DNA from: Nocardia sp. NBC_00508
GTDB lineage: Bacteria > Actinomycetota > Actinomycetes > Mycobacteriales > Mycobacteriaceae
Direction of reading: 5' to 3'
DNA: 64,000 nucleotides
Assembly: GCF_036346875.1 (NCBI RefSeq)
Contig: NZ_CP107852.1
Span: forward strand, 3,658,001 to 3,722,000
In this document: positions 48,809 to 59,053 of the stretch, in pieces
Layout of the letters: each line of letters opens with the position of its first letter
Numbering within the stretch: the first letter of the stretch is position 1
Program-made: the position numbers and the translations under genes
The notes under the pieces: model-generated
What the model saw: the letters and a program-made list of their open reading frames with translations, nothing else
Told to the model about the DNA's origin: nothing
The model's database searches: none

Positions 48809-51289
48809 TCAAAGTCCGCCTTCGTCGGGTGAGGCTGGGGCGTCGGGTGCAGGGATGCTTTCGTTGGGTGGGGCTGGGGCGGCGGGGGCAGGGATGTCTT
48901 CGTCGGCTGGGGCCGGGGCAGAGGGTGCGGGGATGTCTTCGTCGGGTGGGGCCGGGGCAGAGGGTGCGGGGATGCCTTCGCCAGTTGGGGCGGGGGCAGC
49001 AGGTGGCTGGGCCTGGGCGCCGACCTGGGTTCGGGTGTCGGGAGTCGGGGTGATCGCGGGTGCGGGGACAGCGGGTGATTCAGCACCGTTCGCGGTCGGG
49101 CTGCTTCCCGGAGTGGGGCCCGCGACGGGGCTGTTCCGGTGCAGTTGCTCCTGGTGGGTGTCGTTGTAGGTCTTCCACACGGTGGTGACGATGCCGGTGA
49201 GCTGGTTGAGGATCAGTGAGCCGTGTTGGAAGTCGGCGCGCTGGCCGTCCGGGACGGGGTAGGCGTTGCGCAGCGGGAGTCCGAGGACGCCCATGTCGGC
49301 GCCGAGTTGCAGGAAGCGGTCCCGGATGGTGCCGAGCACCTCGACGACCTGTCCGTCCGGCACGGTGTAGGCGTAGCCGTTGGTGAACTTCGCATACTGC
49401 TGGCCCTGCGCGGCGGGCAGTACCTCCGACTGCGCGGCGCCGAGCGGTCCGTTCGATCCGCCCGATTGCGACCAGTGCCTGGCGATGATGTTGTCGTGCA
49501 CCATGTTCAGCAACTTGGTGGTCAACTCGGCGAGGGCGGCGACATCGAGTTCGGTGCCCGGCGATGTCCGCGGGTGGTACCCGCCGGAGGGGCCGCCCGG
49601 CGCACCGGCGGCGATGTCGCGGATCCGGTCCATCGACGCGTACGCGGCGTCTCCCGGGCAGCTGGTGTTGCCGACATCGCGGTGTCCGAAGACAATCGGC
49701 AGCCGCACGGCTTCGCCTTTTGCGTACGGGGTGAACGACGTCCCCTCGGAGTACATCGTGGTGTAGCCCTTGGGATCCAGTCCCGCGACCTTGCTGCGCC
49801 AGCCCACGAACGCGCCGATCGCGTTGATCGCCTCGTCCGTCGGTGGCGTGGATTCGTAGTTCCCCAGTAGCGCGACACCTGAGGTGTTCTCGTTGAATCC
49901 GCCCGCGTGCGCGCCTTGCACCGGGCGGTCGAGGCCGCCGAAGCGTCCCTCGAAGACTTGGCCGTACTTGTCGACCAGCGCGTTGTAGCCGATGTCGCAC
50001 CAGCCCAACGTTTGCGCGTGATAGGTGTAGATCGCGCGGACGATCCCGGCGGACTCGGACTTGCTGTAGTCGTTGAGACCCGCGGTGTGGTGCACGGTGA
50101 CGCCGCCGAGGCCCTCGTCGTAGGTGGGCTCTTCGCAGCGGATCGACTCGTCCGCACCCCACTGGGCCCGGGTGATGACGCTCGGCCCGCCGCCGGGCAG
50201 GGCTGCGGCCACGTTGTGCAGCGAGCCGTCGATGGCGCCGCGGCCGGGATCGATCAGCACGGCGGTCAGATCGGCGGTCTGCGCGACATCGTCCGAGCGG
50301 GGGACAGGTTGCGTGGCGGGGTCGCCGACGTGCGGGTTGGTCTGCTGGGCCGGGTCCCCGACGTGTGGGTTGGTCTGCTGGGCCGGGTCGCCGGAATGTG
50401 GGATGGTCTGCTGGGCCGGGTCCCCGACGTGCGGGTCGGTCGGTTGGGTCGGGTCCTCCGCGATATGAACGGGCTGCGCCACCGGCTGGACCTCCGGTTT
50501 CGACGCTTGGGTGACCAGCACCTGGACGGCGTTCGTGTTGCCGACGTAGATCGGCTCGGTGCCGTCGGTCGCGCCCGGCCCGGAGCGGTCGGTGCGGTGG
50601 GTGTCGACCGGTTCGGTGTCGTACCAGGGCCCCCAGGTGCCATCGGGTTGCCGGGCTCGGATCGTGGCCTTGGTATTCGCCAGCTCCTCGGCGGTGAGTG
50701 CGACCATGCTGAACGGCGTGTCGCGGGAGAGTTCTTTCACCTGCGCCCCCACTTGGCTCATCAGCTCGGGGGTCACGACGCCGGGTGACAGCGCGGGAGT
50801 GTCGGGAGTGGTACCGGGTTGGAGCCGATCGGGATCTGCGATGAAGCGCACGCTGCTCGGGGCGCGTTCGGGATTCGGCTGAGCGGGGGAATTCGGACTG
50901 GGGAGCGTCTGTCCTGGAGATATGTGCGGCCCGGAGGTTTGGCCGGAATTCATTCTGGGTAGAGGTATTTCTTCGGGCAGCTGTACGCCGGGTGGTAGCG
51001 GTAGTCCGTCCGGTATCGGAATGGACTCCGGAATCGGCAGCATGCGCAGGTCGGATAGGCGCAGATCAGGCAGCTCCAATCCGGTGAGTTCGCGCAGCGG
51101 TAGCACGATATCGGGCGCGTTGGTGAGTGCGACTCGGGCGAGTTGGGCCGGTACGGCGGCCGGTCCGCTGTCGGTGGCGGTCCGGTAGTCGGTCGAGTCA
51201 CTGAGTGTGAGCGTGGCGAGCGGCGCCGCTACCGCGAGGGTGGTGACAACCGGGAGCACGTAGGAGCGTTTCGGTTTGCGGTACCGCAC
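48809..51289 (-). CDS. PGRP-type N-acetylmuramoyl-L-alanine amidase with LGFP repeats (Rv3811-like)
   Basis: An 826-residue secreted peptidoglycan hydrolase. A signal/anchor segment (RSYVLPVVTTLAVAAPLATLTL) leads a Pro-rich region, a beta-domain (VRVKEL-like EELANTKATIRARQPDGTWG), four copies of a 12-residue HxGDPAQQT repeat, then the amidase domain: VTVHHTAG, the Tyr/Glu-containing VFEGRFGG, and zinc ligands H in FGHRD and C in TSCPGD. An LGFP module (LGADMGVLGLPLRNAYPV) and a Pro/Asp-rich repeated tail (IPAPSAPAPPDED) follow. It would cleave or bind the cell wall. Start GTG 51289 has GGAG six bases upstream; TTG 51301 is the alternative. Confidence 0.9.
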   Translation of the reverse strand: MRYRKPKRSYVLPVVTTLAVAAPLATLTLSDSTDYRTATDSGPAAVPAQLARVALTNAPDIVLPLRELTGLELPDLRLSDLRMLPIPESIPIPDGLPLPPGVQLPEEIPLPRMNSGQTSGPHISPGQTLPSPNSPAQPNPERAPSSVRFIADPDRLQPGTTPDTPALSPGVVTPELMSQVGAQVKELSRDTPFSMVALTAEELANTKATIRARQPDGTWGPWYDTEPVDTHRTDRSGPGATDGTEPIYVGNTNAVQVLVTQASKPEVQPVAQPVHIAEDPTQPTDPHVGDPAQQTIPHSGDPAQQTNPHVGDPAQQTNPHVGDPATQPVPRSDDVAQTADLTAVLIDPGRGAIDGSLHNVAAALPGGGPSVITRAQWGADESIRCEEPTYDEGLGGVTVHHTAGLNDYSKSESAGIVRAIYTYHAQTLGWCDIGYNALVDKYGQVFEGRFGGLDRPVQGAHAGGFNENTSGVALLGNYESTPPTDEAINAIGAFVGWRSKVAGLDPKGYTTMYSEGTSFTPYAKGEAVRLPIVFGHRDVGNTSCPGDAAYASMDRIRDIAAGAPGGPSGGYHPRTSPGTELDVAALAELTTKLLNMVHDNIIARHWSQSGGSNGPLGAAQSEVLPAAQGQQYAKFTNGYAYTVPDGQVVEVLGTIRDRFLQLGADMGVLGLPLRNAYPVPDGQRADFQHGSLILNQLTGIVTTVWKTYNDTHQEQLHRNSPVAGPTPGSSPTANGAESPAVPAPAITPTPDTRTQVGAQAQPPAAPAPTGEGIPAPSAPAPPDEDIPAPSAPAPADEDIPAPAAPAPPNESIPAPDAPASPDEGGL
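50311..50456. repeat. 36-bp tandem repeats coding HxGDPAQQT units
   Basis: Four consecutive 36-bp units (GGTCTGCTGGGCCGGGTC core) inside the amidase gene encode a 12-residue Pro/Asp/Gln repeat. The central two copies are nearly identical in DNA, so unit number may vary between strains. Confidence 0.75.
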
Positions 51290-51506
51290 GAGCGTCTCCA
51301 ATCAGGTCGAACCGGTGGTCACGAGCAATTCGAGGTTGCTACCTGATGTCTCAACGATAACAATAGCCACAATTGTCACAGGTCTAAACCTCTTGTTGAG
51401 GATTATGGTGATTGCTCGAATGTAGCTCGCTGATTGCGACCGGTGGGGGACGACATGCCGACCGGTATCGAGTCGATCCGGTCCCGGAAATCATGGGAGT
51501 CAACGA

Positions 51507-52937
51507 ATGCACCGGAATACACGAGCGCGGCGGTTGTCGAAATGCTTTGTGAGAACGTGCCGCGGTGCCGAATCTCGCATCCCGCGAGGTCGGCGGGCGC
51601 GCATCCGGTCGACTCCGCGACCGATGGCGCTCGGCGGAGCCGCGCTCGTCGTCGGTGCGGCCGTCCTGCTGTCCGCCTGGCCGACCGACACGCGGTACCG
51701 CACCGTGGCCGGGCCCGGGCATGGGCGCGGCATGAGCCAGGTCGGCGCGTTCGCGAGCGCGCAGGACGGGTGGGTGGCCGAACGGATCCTCGCGCACTAC
51801 TACCCCGGCGCGGCGCTGGCCGCCGTCGCGCCCACAGCTCTTCGGGTTCGCCTCATGGCGCAGGACGACTCGTCCCTGGGCGCCTTTGCCGCCGCCGGTC
51901 TGCGCGTGGCGGGCCGCGAGGTGGCGCCCGGTCAGGTGGCGCATCTGACGCCGCTGCCCGGCGGCGGCGCGAACGTCGTCGTGACCGTCGGCTGCGACGG
52001 TGCGGTGCTGTGGCAGGCGGCCACCGACGACCCGTGGATCCACCCGCTCGATCCCCGGCCGAATCGTCCTGCGGCCGAACATCTCACGTTGTGCAGGGGA
52101 CCGGCGTATCGCGGCGCGCTCGGCGTCGCCACCGAGGACGGCGTGCCGCGCACGATCAACCAGGTGGACGTCGAGGACTATCTACTCGGCGTGGTCCCGG
52201 CCGAGATGCAGGCCAACTGGGCAGACAAGGGTGCGAGCGAGGCGCTGCGGGCGCAGGCGATCGCGGCGCGCTCGTACGCCCTCGCCGAGCAGCGTTATCC
52301 GTACGCGCAGACCTGCGACACCACCGACTGCCAGGAATATCCCGGTACCGCAATGGAAGACCCGCGGGCGGCCGCCGCTGTCGCCGCGACCGCGGGCACT
52401 GTGTTGCTGCGCGATGGCCGGATCTTGCGCACGGAGTACTCCGCCGCGCCCGACGGCGGAGCACCCGCGGACATCTACACCTTGGATGTCGGCCCCGCAC
52501 CTCGCGAACTACTCGCGACCGCACCGCCCGAGCATCCGCAGAGGCAGGTGCCCGGCGCCGAATCGGTGATCGACGCCGAGTACCGCCGGATCGGCGGCGC
52601 GACCAGTGCTGTCGGCACGCCGCTCGGGCCGGAGATGATCCTGCCGCAACACGCGGGCACCTACCGCCTCTACACCAACGGCGTCATCATCGCGACACCG
52701 ACGCTCGGCGCGCAGGTGGTCGACTTCACGAGGTTGTTGCAGTTGGTGCCGGACCCGACTGGGGCGCAGGAGGCTCCGTCGACCGCATCGACTGGTGGTA
52801 CGCCCCCGGCTGCTGGTGGGCCTGACGCGGCGCCTCCGTCCGGTGGTGCGCTTCCGGCCAGCGGTCTGGCTTCCTCTGGTGGCGCGCCTCCGTCCGGCGA
52901 TGTGGCACAACCACTGCAGGAAACAGTGGGGCGCTGA
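51507..52937 (+). CDS. SpoIID/LytB domain-containing protein
   Basis: A 476-residue exported protein. A basic N-terminus and one hydrophobic segment (ALGGAALVVGAAVLLSAW, about residues 41-58) precede the SpoIID domain: GPGHGRGMSQVGAFA, YYPGAALA, VEDYLLGVVPAEM with the catalytic-site Glu, and ALRAQAIAARSYAL. SpoIID proteins are lytic transglycosylases acting on denuded glycan. A later segment (IGGATSAVGTPLGPE then YRLYTNGVI) looks like an LGFP repeat, and a Gly/Pro/Ser-rich tail ends the protein. It is divergent from the PGRP amidase (217 bases), so the two wall enzymes may share regulation. The start could also be the internal ATG before ALGGAAL. Confidence 0.85.
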   Translation: MHRNTRARRLSKCFVRTCRGAESRIPRGRRARIRSTPRPMALGGAALVVGAAVLLSAWPTDTRYRTVAGPGHGRGMSQVGAFASAQDGWVAERILAHYYPGAALAAVAPTALRVRLMAQDDSSLGAFAAAGLRVAGREVAPGQVAHLTPLPGGGANVVVTVGCDGAVLWQAATDDPWIHPLDPRPNRPAAEHLTLCRGPAYRGALGVATEDGVPRTINQVDVEDYLLGVVPAEMQANWADKGASEALRAQAIAARSYALAEQRYPYAQTCDTTDCQEYPGTAMEDPRAAAAVAATAGTVLLRDGRILRTEYSAAPDGGAPADIYTLDVGPAPRELLATAPPEHPQRQVPGAESVIDAEYRRIGGATSAVGTPLGPEMILPQHAGTYRLYTNGVIIATPTLGAQVVDFTRLLQLVPDPTGAQEAPSTASTGGTPPAAGGPDAAPPSGGALPASGLASSGGAPPSGDVAQPLQETVGR

Positions 52938-53040
52938 CCCGGCCTCGCGCGTCGCCGGTGAGGATCCGCCGATGGCGGCGCGAGATCACTCCGGCGGTGT
53001 GTCGCCGAGTGACCGGACAACGGTCGAATCGGGCTTGACC

Positions 53041-53055
53041 TTGACGTAGCGTCAA
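53041..53055. promoter_or_regulatory. MerR-type operator
   Basis: TTGACGTAGCGTCAA is a perfect 15-bp dyad overlapping a TTGACC (53035-53040) -35-like sequence, 46 bases before the regulator ATG. MerR-family proteins bind such dyads within over-long spacers, so the TipA-like gene is probably autoregulated. Confidence 0.6.
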
Positions 53056-53101
53056 CTTGCATGCTGGTTGTACCGACGAGACAAGAAGGGAGAACGCGGT
53101 C

Positions 53102-53866
53102 ATGACCATGGTCACCGGGGAATGGTCCATTCAGGATCTGGCGAAGGCGGCCGGTACCACCAGCCGCACGCTGCGCCACTACGGGCAGCTCGGGCTGTTG
53201 CCGCCCAGCCGGATCGGCGCCAACGGGTATCGCTACTACGACCAGGGCTCCCTTGTGCGGCTGCAACGCATCCTGCTGCTGCGAGAACTCGGCCTCGGCC
53301 TTCCGGTCATCGCCGAAGTCCTTGCCGGAGAACAGGACACCACCGCCGCGCTGCGCACGCACCTGGACTTGCTACAGCAGGAACAGGATCGGATCCGGCG
53401 CCAGATCGAGTCGGTGCAAACCACGCTGCACAAGACGGAAAGAGGTGAACAACTCGTGGCAGCAGAAGTTTTCGACGGCTTCGACCACACGAAGTACAAG
53501 GACGAGGTGATCGAACGCTGGGGCAAGGAGGCCTACGAGAGCGGCGACCGCTGGTGGCGCTCGATGTCCGACGCGGACAAGAAGGCCTTCCAGCAGACCC
53601 ATCTCGACATCGCCGCCGACTACGGCCGGGCGCACGCCGCCGGGGTCGCCCCCGACAGCGACGAGGTGCAGGCCATCGCCCAGCGCCACCTCGACTGGAT
53701 CGGCGTCGGCTGGCAAGGCCGGTCCGTGGTGAAGGAAGCCTTCATCGGTCTGGGCGAGATGTACGTCGCCGACCCGCGTTTCGCGGTGAACTACGACGTG
53801 CACGGCGCGGGCACCGCGGAATTCGTGCGTGACGCGATGAAGGTCTACGCCGAGCGGAACCTGTAG
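53102..53866 (+). CDS. TipA-like MerR family regulator with TipAS domain
   Basis: A 254-residue regulator. Residues 1-75 are the MerR winged helix (WSIQDLAKAAGTTSRTLRHYGQLGLL, then RILLLRELGLGLP), followed by a coiled dimerisation helix (LRTHLDLLQQEQDRIRRQIES). The C-terminal TipAS domain (about residues 130-250: HTKYKDEVIERWGKEAYESGDRW, and VKEAFIGLGEMYVADPRFAVNYD) is the globin-like fold that binds thiopeptide antibiotics such as thiostrepton in Streptomyces. Ligand here unknown. GAAGGGAG precedes ATG 53102 and a MerR operator lies upstream. No dedicated efflux gene is adjacent. Confidence 0.9.
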   Translation: MTMVTGEWSIQDLAKAAGTTSRTLRHYGQLGLLPPSRIGANGYRYYDQGSLVRLQRILLLRELGLGLPVIAEVLAGEQDTTAALRTHLDLLQQEQDRIRRQIESVQTTLHKTERGEQLVAAEVFDGFDHTKYKDEVIERWGKEAYESGDRWWRSMSDADKKAFQQTHLDIAADYGRAHAAGVAPDSDEVQAIAQRHLDWIGVGWQGRSVVKEAFIGLGEMYVADPRFAVNYDVHGAGTAEFVRDAMKVYAERNL

Positions 53867-53877
53867 ATCACACCGAC

Positions 53878-53914
53878 CGACGGCCGGTACGCGGAGCACG
53901 CGTACCGGCCGTCG
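53878..53914. terminator. Terminator after the TipA-like gene
   Basis: A perfect 16-bp stem, CGACGGCCGGTACGCG with its complement, around GAGCA, 12 bases after the stop codon. No T-run. Confidence 0.7.
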
Positions 53915-55542
<1,628 letters not shown>

Positions 55543-55549
55543 GAGCAGA

Positions 55550-57484
55550 ATGACCTCCCAATCCATCTTGGCAGACCAGACCACCGAGACCCGCGCGAAG
55601 TCGCTGCTGCAGCGCATCATCCTGCCCCGTCCGGGCGAACCGCTGGACGTGCGCACCCTCTACGTCGAGGAATCCGCCACCAACGCACGGCGAGCGCACG
55701 CCACCACCCGAACCTCGCTGTCGATCGGCGCGGAGTCGGAGGTCTCTTTCTGCACCTACTTCAATGCGCTGCCCGCGAGCTACTGGCGGCGCTGGAGCAT
55801 CCTGTCGTCGGTGGTGCTCCGGCTGGAACTGGCCGGCCACGGCCGAGTCGACCTGTACAGGTCCAAGGCCGATGGCTCACGCATCAATGTGCAGGGCAAA
55901 GAGTTCGCGGTCGCGACCGGAGCCGACTCGGTGATCGTGGAATTCGAGACCGACTTCGGCCCGTTCGAGGACGGCGGCTGGCTCTGGTTCGACATCACCA
56001 CCGACACGGCGGTCACGCTGTTGTCCGGCGGCTGGTACGCGCCGGTCGAGGCGCCCGGCGAGGGCAGCATCGCGGTGGGCATGCCCACCTTCAACCGGCC
56101 CACCGACGCGGTGCAGACCCTCGCCGCTCTCGGTGCGGACCCGCTGGTGCTGGACAAGATCAAGGCCGTCATCATCCCCGACCAGGGCACCAAGAAGGTG
56201 GCCGACGAGCCCGGCTTCGCGGAATCGGCCGCGGCGCTCGGCGGCAGGCTGGCCATTCACGACCAGCCCAACCTGGGCGGTTCCGGCGGCTACAGCCGGG
56301 TCATGTACGAGGCGCTGAAGAGCACCGACGCCGAGTACATCGTCTACATGGACGACGACATCGAGATCGAGCCGGACTCGATCCTGCGCGCGCTGGCCTT
56401 CGCCCGCTTCGCCAAGTCGCCGGTCCTGGTCGGCGGCCAGATGCTCAATCTGCAGGAGCGCTCGCACCTGCACGTCATGGGCGAGGTCGTCGATCGCGGC
56501 ATCTTCATGTGGACCGCGGCGCCGAACGTCGAATACGACCACGATTTCTCGAAGTACCCGCTCAAGGACCGGGACAACTCGAAGCTGCTGCACCGGCGCA
56601 TCGATGTCGACTTCAACGGCTGGTGGACCTGCGTGATCCCGCGCCGCGTCGCCGAGGAGCTCGGCCAGCCGCTGCCGCTGTTCCTGAAATGGGACGACGC
56701 GGAGTACGGCCTGCGCGCTCGCGCCGCCGGGTACCCGACCGTCACGCTGCCCGGCGCGGCCGTCTGGCACATGGCCTGGAGCGACAAGGACGACGCGATC
56801 GACTGGCAGGCGTACTTCCACCTGCGCAACCGCTTGGTGGTCGCCTCGCTGCATCTGCCGGGCAACGGCCGCGCCATGGTCGCCAACACGGTCAAAGCAA
56901 CCCTGAAACACCTGCTTTGCCTGGAGTATTCGACGGTCGCGATCCAGAACCTGGCCATCCGCGACTTCCTCGCCGGCCCGGAGCGGTTGTTCCAGCTGCT
57001 GCCCAGCGCCCTGGGTGCGGTGCACGAGCTGCGCAAGCAGTACCCCGACGCGGTGATCCTGCCCTCGTCCACCGAACTGCCGCTGGCCAGTCACCTCGGC
57101 GTCGGCGCGGTGGGCGAGCCCGCCAACCCGCTTGCCAAGGTGGTCCGGCTGGCCAAGGGTGTGGTGCACAACTTCCGCCCGGCGCGCAATGAACACCATG
57201 AGACTCCGCAGTTGAACGTGCCGACCCTGGACGCACGGTGGTTCCTGCTCTCCCAAGTCGACGGCGTCACCGTCACCACGGCCGACGGCCGCGGTGTCGT
57301 CTACCGCAAGCGTGATCCGCGCCAGGCGCTCGGCCTGTTCAAGGAGGCGATGCGCCTGCGCAAGGAGCTGGCCGCTCGCTTCCCGGAGATGCAGCAGCGC
57401 TACCGCGCCGCCCACCCGCAGCTGACCAGCACCGCGGCGTGGGAGAAGGTCTTCGGCATCGACACGAAGGATGGGCAGCAGTGA
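55550..57484 (+). CDS. glfT2: Galactofuranosyltransferase GlfT2
   Basis: A 644-residue processive GT-A enzyme that alternates beta-(1-5) and beta-(1-6) linkages to build the galactan chain. An N-terminal beta-sandwich (to about 165) precedes the catalytic domain with the metal-binding DDD at 268-270 (MDDDIEIE), WWTCVIPRR, WDDAEYGLRA (D382-D383, catalytic-base region) and the metal-ligand His in AVWHMAW. A helical C-terminal domain completes the expected length. AGGAG precedes ATG 55550; its stop overlaps the next gene (GTGA). Confidence 0.97.
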   Translation: MTSQSILADQTTETRAKSLLQRIILPRPGEPLDVRTLYVEESATNARRAHATTRTSLSIGAESEVSFCTYFNALPASYWRRWSILSSVVLRLELAGHGRVDLYRSKADGSRINVQGKEFAVATGADSVIVEFETDFGPFEDGGWLWFDITTDTAVTLLSGGWYAPVEAPGEGSIAVGMPTFNRPTDAVQTLAALGADPLVLDKIKAVIIPDQGTKKVADEPGFAESAAALGGRLAIHDQPNLGGSGGYSRVMYEALKSTDAEYIVYMDDDIEIEPDSILRALAFARFAKSPVLVGGQMLNLQERSHLHVMGEVVDRGIFMWTAAPNVEYDHDFSKYPLKDRDNSKLLHRRIDVDFNGWWTCVIPRRVAEELGQPLPLFLKWDDAEYGLRARAAGYPTVTLPGAAVWHMAWSDKDDAIDWQAYFHLRNRLVVASLHLPGNGRAMVANTVKATLKHLLCLEYSTVAIQNLAIRDFLAGPERLFQLLPSALGAVHELRKQYPDAVILPSSTELPLASHLGVGAVGEPANPLAKVVRLAKGVVHNFRPARNEHHETPQLNVPTLDARWFLLSQVDGVTVTTADGRGVVYRKRDPRQALGLFKEAMRLRKELAARFPEMQQRYRAAHPQLTSTAAWEKVFGIDTKDGQQ

Positions 57485-58125
57485 GTCTCGGAGCGAGCGC
57501 GGCCGACGACGCGGCGGTGTACCGGCGGCCGCAGAGCGCGAACGGCCACGGCGGCCCGGTGTCCGCGGAATCCGCGGCCGAACAGGCGCCCGCGGCGCCA
57601 CCGGAAGTCGCGATCATCAACGCCGTGCAGGCCACCCTCGGCAACAAGCCCACTGTGGTGTCCGCGGCGCGCGGCATGTCGCACTTCGGCGAGCACGCGC
57701 TCGGCTGGGTCGGCATCGCCGCCGCGGGTTGGTTGCTGGACAAGCCGCGGCGCAGGCAATGGGCCGGGGTCGCGGTCGGCGCGGTCGGCGCGCACGCGGC
57801 CTCGATCGTCATCAAGCGCGTCGTCCGTCGGCCGCGTCCGAACGACCCAACGGTGCAGGTCAACGTCGGGACGCCGAGCAAACTGAGCTTCCCGTCCTCG
57901 CACGCGACCTCGACCACGGCGGCGGCCGTGTTGCTCGGCAGATTGACCGGGCTACCCTTGCCTGCGGTGCTCGTCCCCCCGATGCTGCTTTCCCGAGTGG
58001 TCCTGGGGGTGCACTATCCCTCCGACGTGCTCGCCGGTTCCGCGCTCGGTGCCGCGTCCGCCGCTGCCCTGCTTGCCGCCGAAAAGAGACTCGAGAGTGA
58101 CCGCACAAGAAAGAGCCTTGGTTGA
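57481..58125 (+). CDS. PAP2 family phosphatase (decaprenylphosphoryl-5-phosphoribose phosphatase candidate)
   Basis: A 214-residue membrane phosphatase with the three PAP2 motifs: KRVVRRPRP, FPSSHATS and SRVVLGVHYPSD. It lies between glfT2 and ubiA, as does Rv3807c. In M. tuberculosis it is the proposed phosphatase removing the 5-phosphate from decaprenylphosphoryl phosphoribose made by UbiA. The first 55 residues are hydrophilic. Start GTG 57481 overlaps glfT2 by four bases. Confidence 0.9.
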   Translation: MSLGASAADDAAVYRRPQSANGHGGPVSAESAAEQAPAAPPEVAIINAVQATLGNKPTVVSAARGMSHFGEHALGWVGIAAAGWLLDKPRRRQWAGVAVGAVGAHAASIVIKRVVRRPRPNDPTVQVNVGTPSKLSFPSSHATSTTAAAVLLGRLTGLPLPAVLVPPMLLSRVVLGVHYPSDVLAGSALGAASAAALLAAEKRLESDRTRKSLG

Positions 58126-58126
58126 C

Positions 58127-59053
58127 ATGAGTGAAGAGCCGACCGGCGCCGACCTAGCCGAGGCCGTTGTCAAGGGCCCGCCCAAGACGCTGGCCGGTGG
58201 TCTGTTCAAGGCTGTCCGTCCGCGGCAGTGGGTCAAGAACGTCCTGGTGCTCGCCGCGCCGCTGGCCGCGGGCACGGTCACCGACGTGGATGTGCTCGCG
58301 CACGTCGGCGTCGCCTTCGTGGTGTTCTGCATGGCCGCATCGGGCATCTACCTGGTCAACGACGCGCTCGACGTGGAGGCCGACCGGGCGCACCCGACCA
58401 AGCGGTTCCGGCCGATCGCCGCGGGCATCGTCCCGGTGAACCTGGCCTACCTGCTCTCGACGCTGCTGTTGGCCGGGTCGCTCGCGGGGTCGTTCCTCGC
58501 GTCGTGGCATCTGGCCGTGGTGATGGCGGTCTACATCGGCATCCAGCTGGGTTACTGCTTCGGCCTCAAGCACCAGGCGGTGCTGGACATCTGCATCGTG
58601 TCCTCGGGCTTCCTGCTGCGCGCGGTGGCGGGCGGCGCGGCGGCGGATATCCCGCTGTCGCAATGGTTCCTGCTGATCATGGCCTTTGGTTCGCTGTTCA
58701 TGGCCGCGGGCAAGCGTTACGCCGAACTGCAGATCGCGCTGGGTACCGGCGCCAAGATCCGCAAGTCGCTCGAGTACTACACCCCCACCTACCTGCGCTT
58801 CATCTGGACGCTCGCCGCGACGGCCGTGGTGGTGTTCTACGGGCTGTGGGCATTCGAGCAGGACCGAGCGAATCACACCGAGTGGTTCGCGATCTCGATG
58901 ATCCCGTTTACCATCGCAATCCTGCGTTACGCGGTCGACGTCGATGGTGGCGAGGCCGGTGAGCCCGAAGAGATCGCGCTGGGGGACCGCGTCCTGCAGT
59001 TCCTCGCAATCGCCTGGATCGGAGCGGTAGGTGTCGCTGTCTATCTCACCTGA
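58127..59053 (+). CDS. ubiA: Decaprenyl-phosphate phosphoribosyltransferase
   Basis: A 308-residue UbiA-superfamily membrane enzyme. It joins phosphoribosyl pyrophosphate to decaprenyl phosphate, the first committed step to the arabinose donor DPA. Motifs RPRQWVKNVLVLAAPLAAG, YLVNDALDVEADRAHPTKRF (first Asp-rich motif) and KRYAELQIAL match the mycobacterial enzyme closely. ATG 58127 (MSEEPTGAD) fits the family start; GTG 58097 inside the preceding gene is an alternative. Target pathway of benzothiazinones and ethambutol. Confidence 0.96.
   Translation: MSEEPTGADLAEAVVKGPPKTLAGGLFKAVRPRQWVKNVLVLAAPLAAGTVTDVDVLAHVGVAFVVFCMAASGIYLVNDALDVEADRAHPTKRFRPIAAGIVPVNLAYLLSTLLLAGSLAGSFLASWHLAVVMAVYIGIQLGYCFGLKHQAVLDICIVSSGFLLRAVAGGAAADIPLSQWFLLIMAFGSLFMAAGKRYAELQIALGTGAKIRKSLEYYTPTYLRFIWTLAATAVVVFYGLWAFEQDRANHTEWFAISMIPFTIAILRYAVDVDGGEAGEPEEIALGDRVLQFLAIAWIGAVGVAVYLT

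Noticed and set aside
48652..49086. Plus- and minus-strand frames rich in Pro/His/Lys repeats near 48.7-49.1 kb
   Set aside because: They are off-frame readings of the Pro/Asp-rich tail repeats of the amidase gene and of the adjacent hairpin cluster.
51434..52825. Alternative long frame overlapping the SpoIID-like gene
   Set aside because: Arg-rich shadow of the same strand in another frame; the SpoIID frame has signal segment and catalytic motifs.
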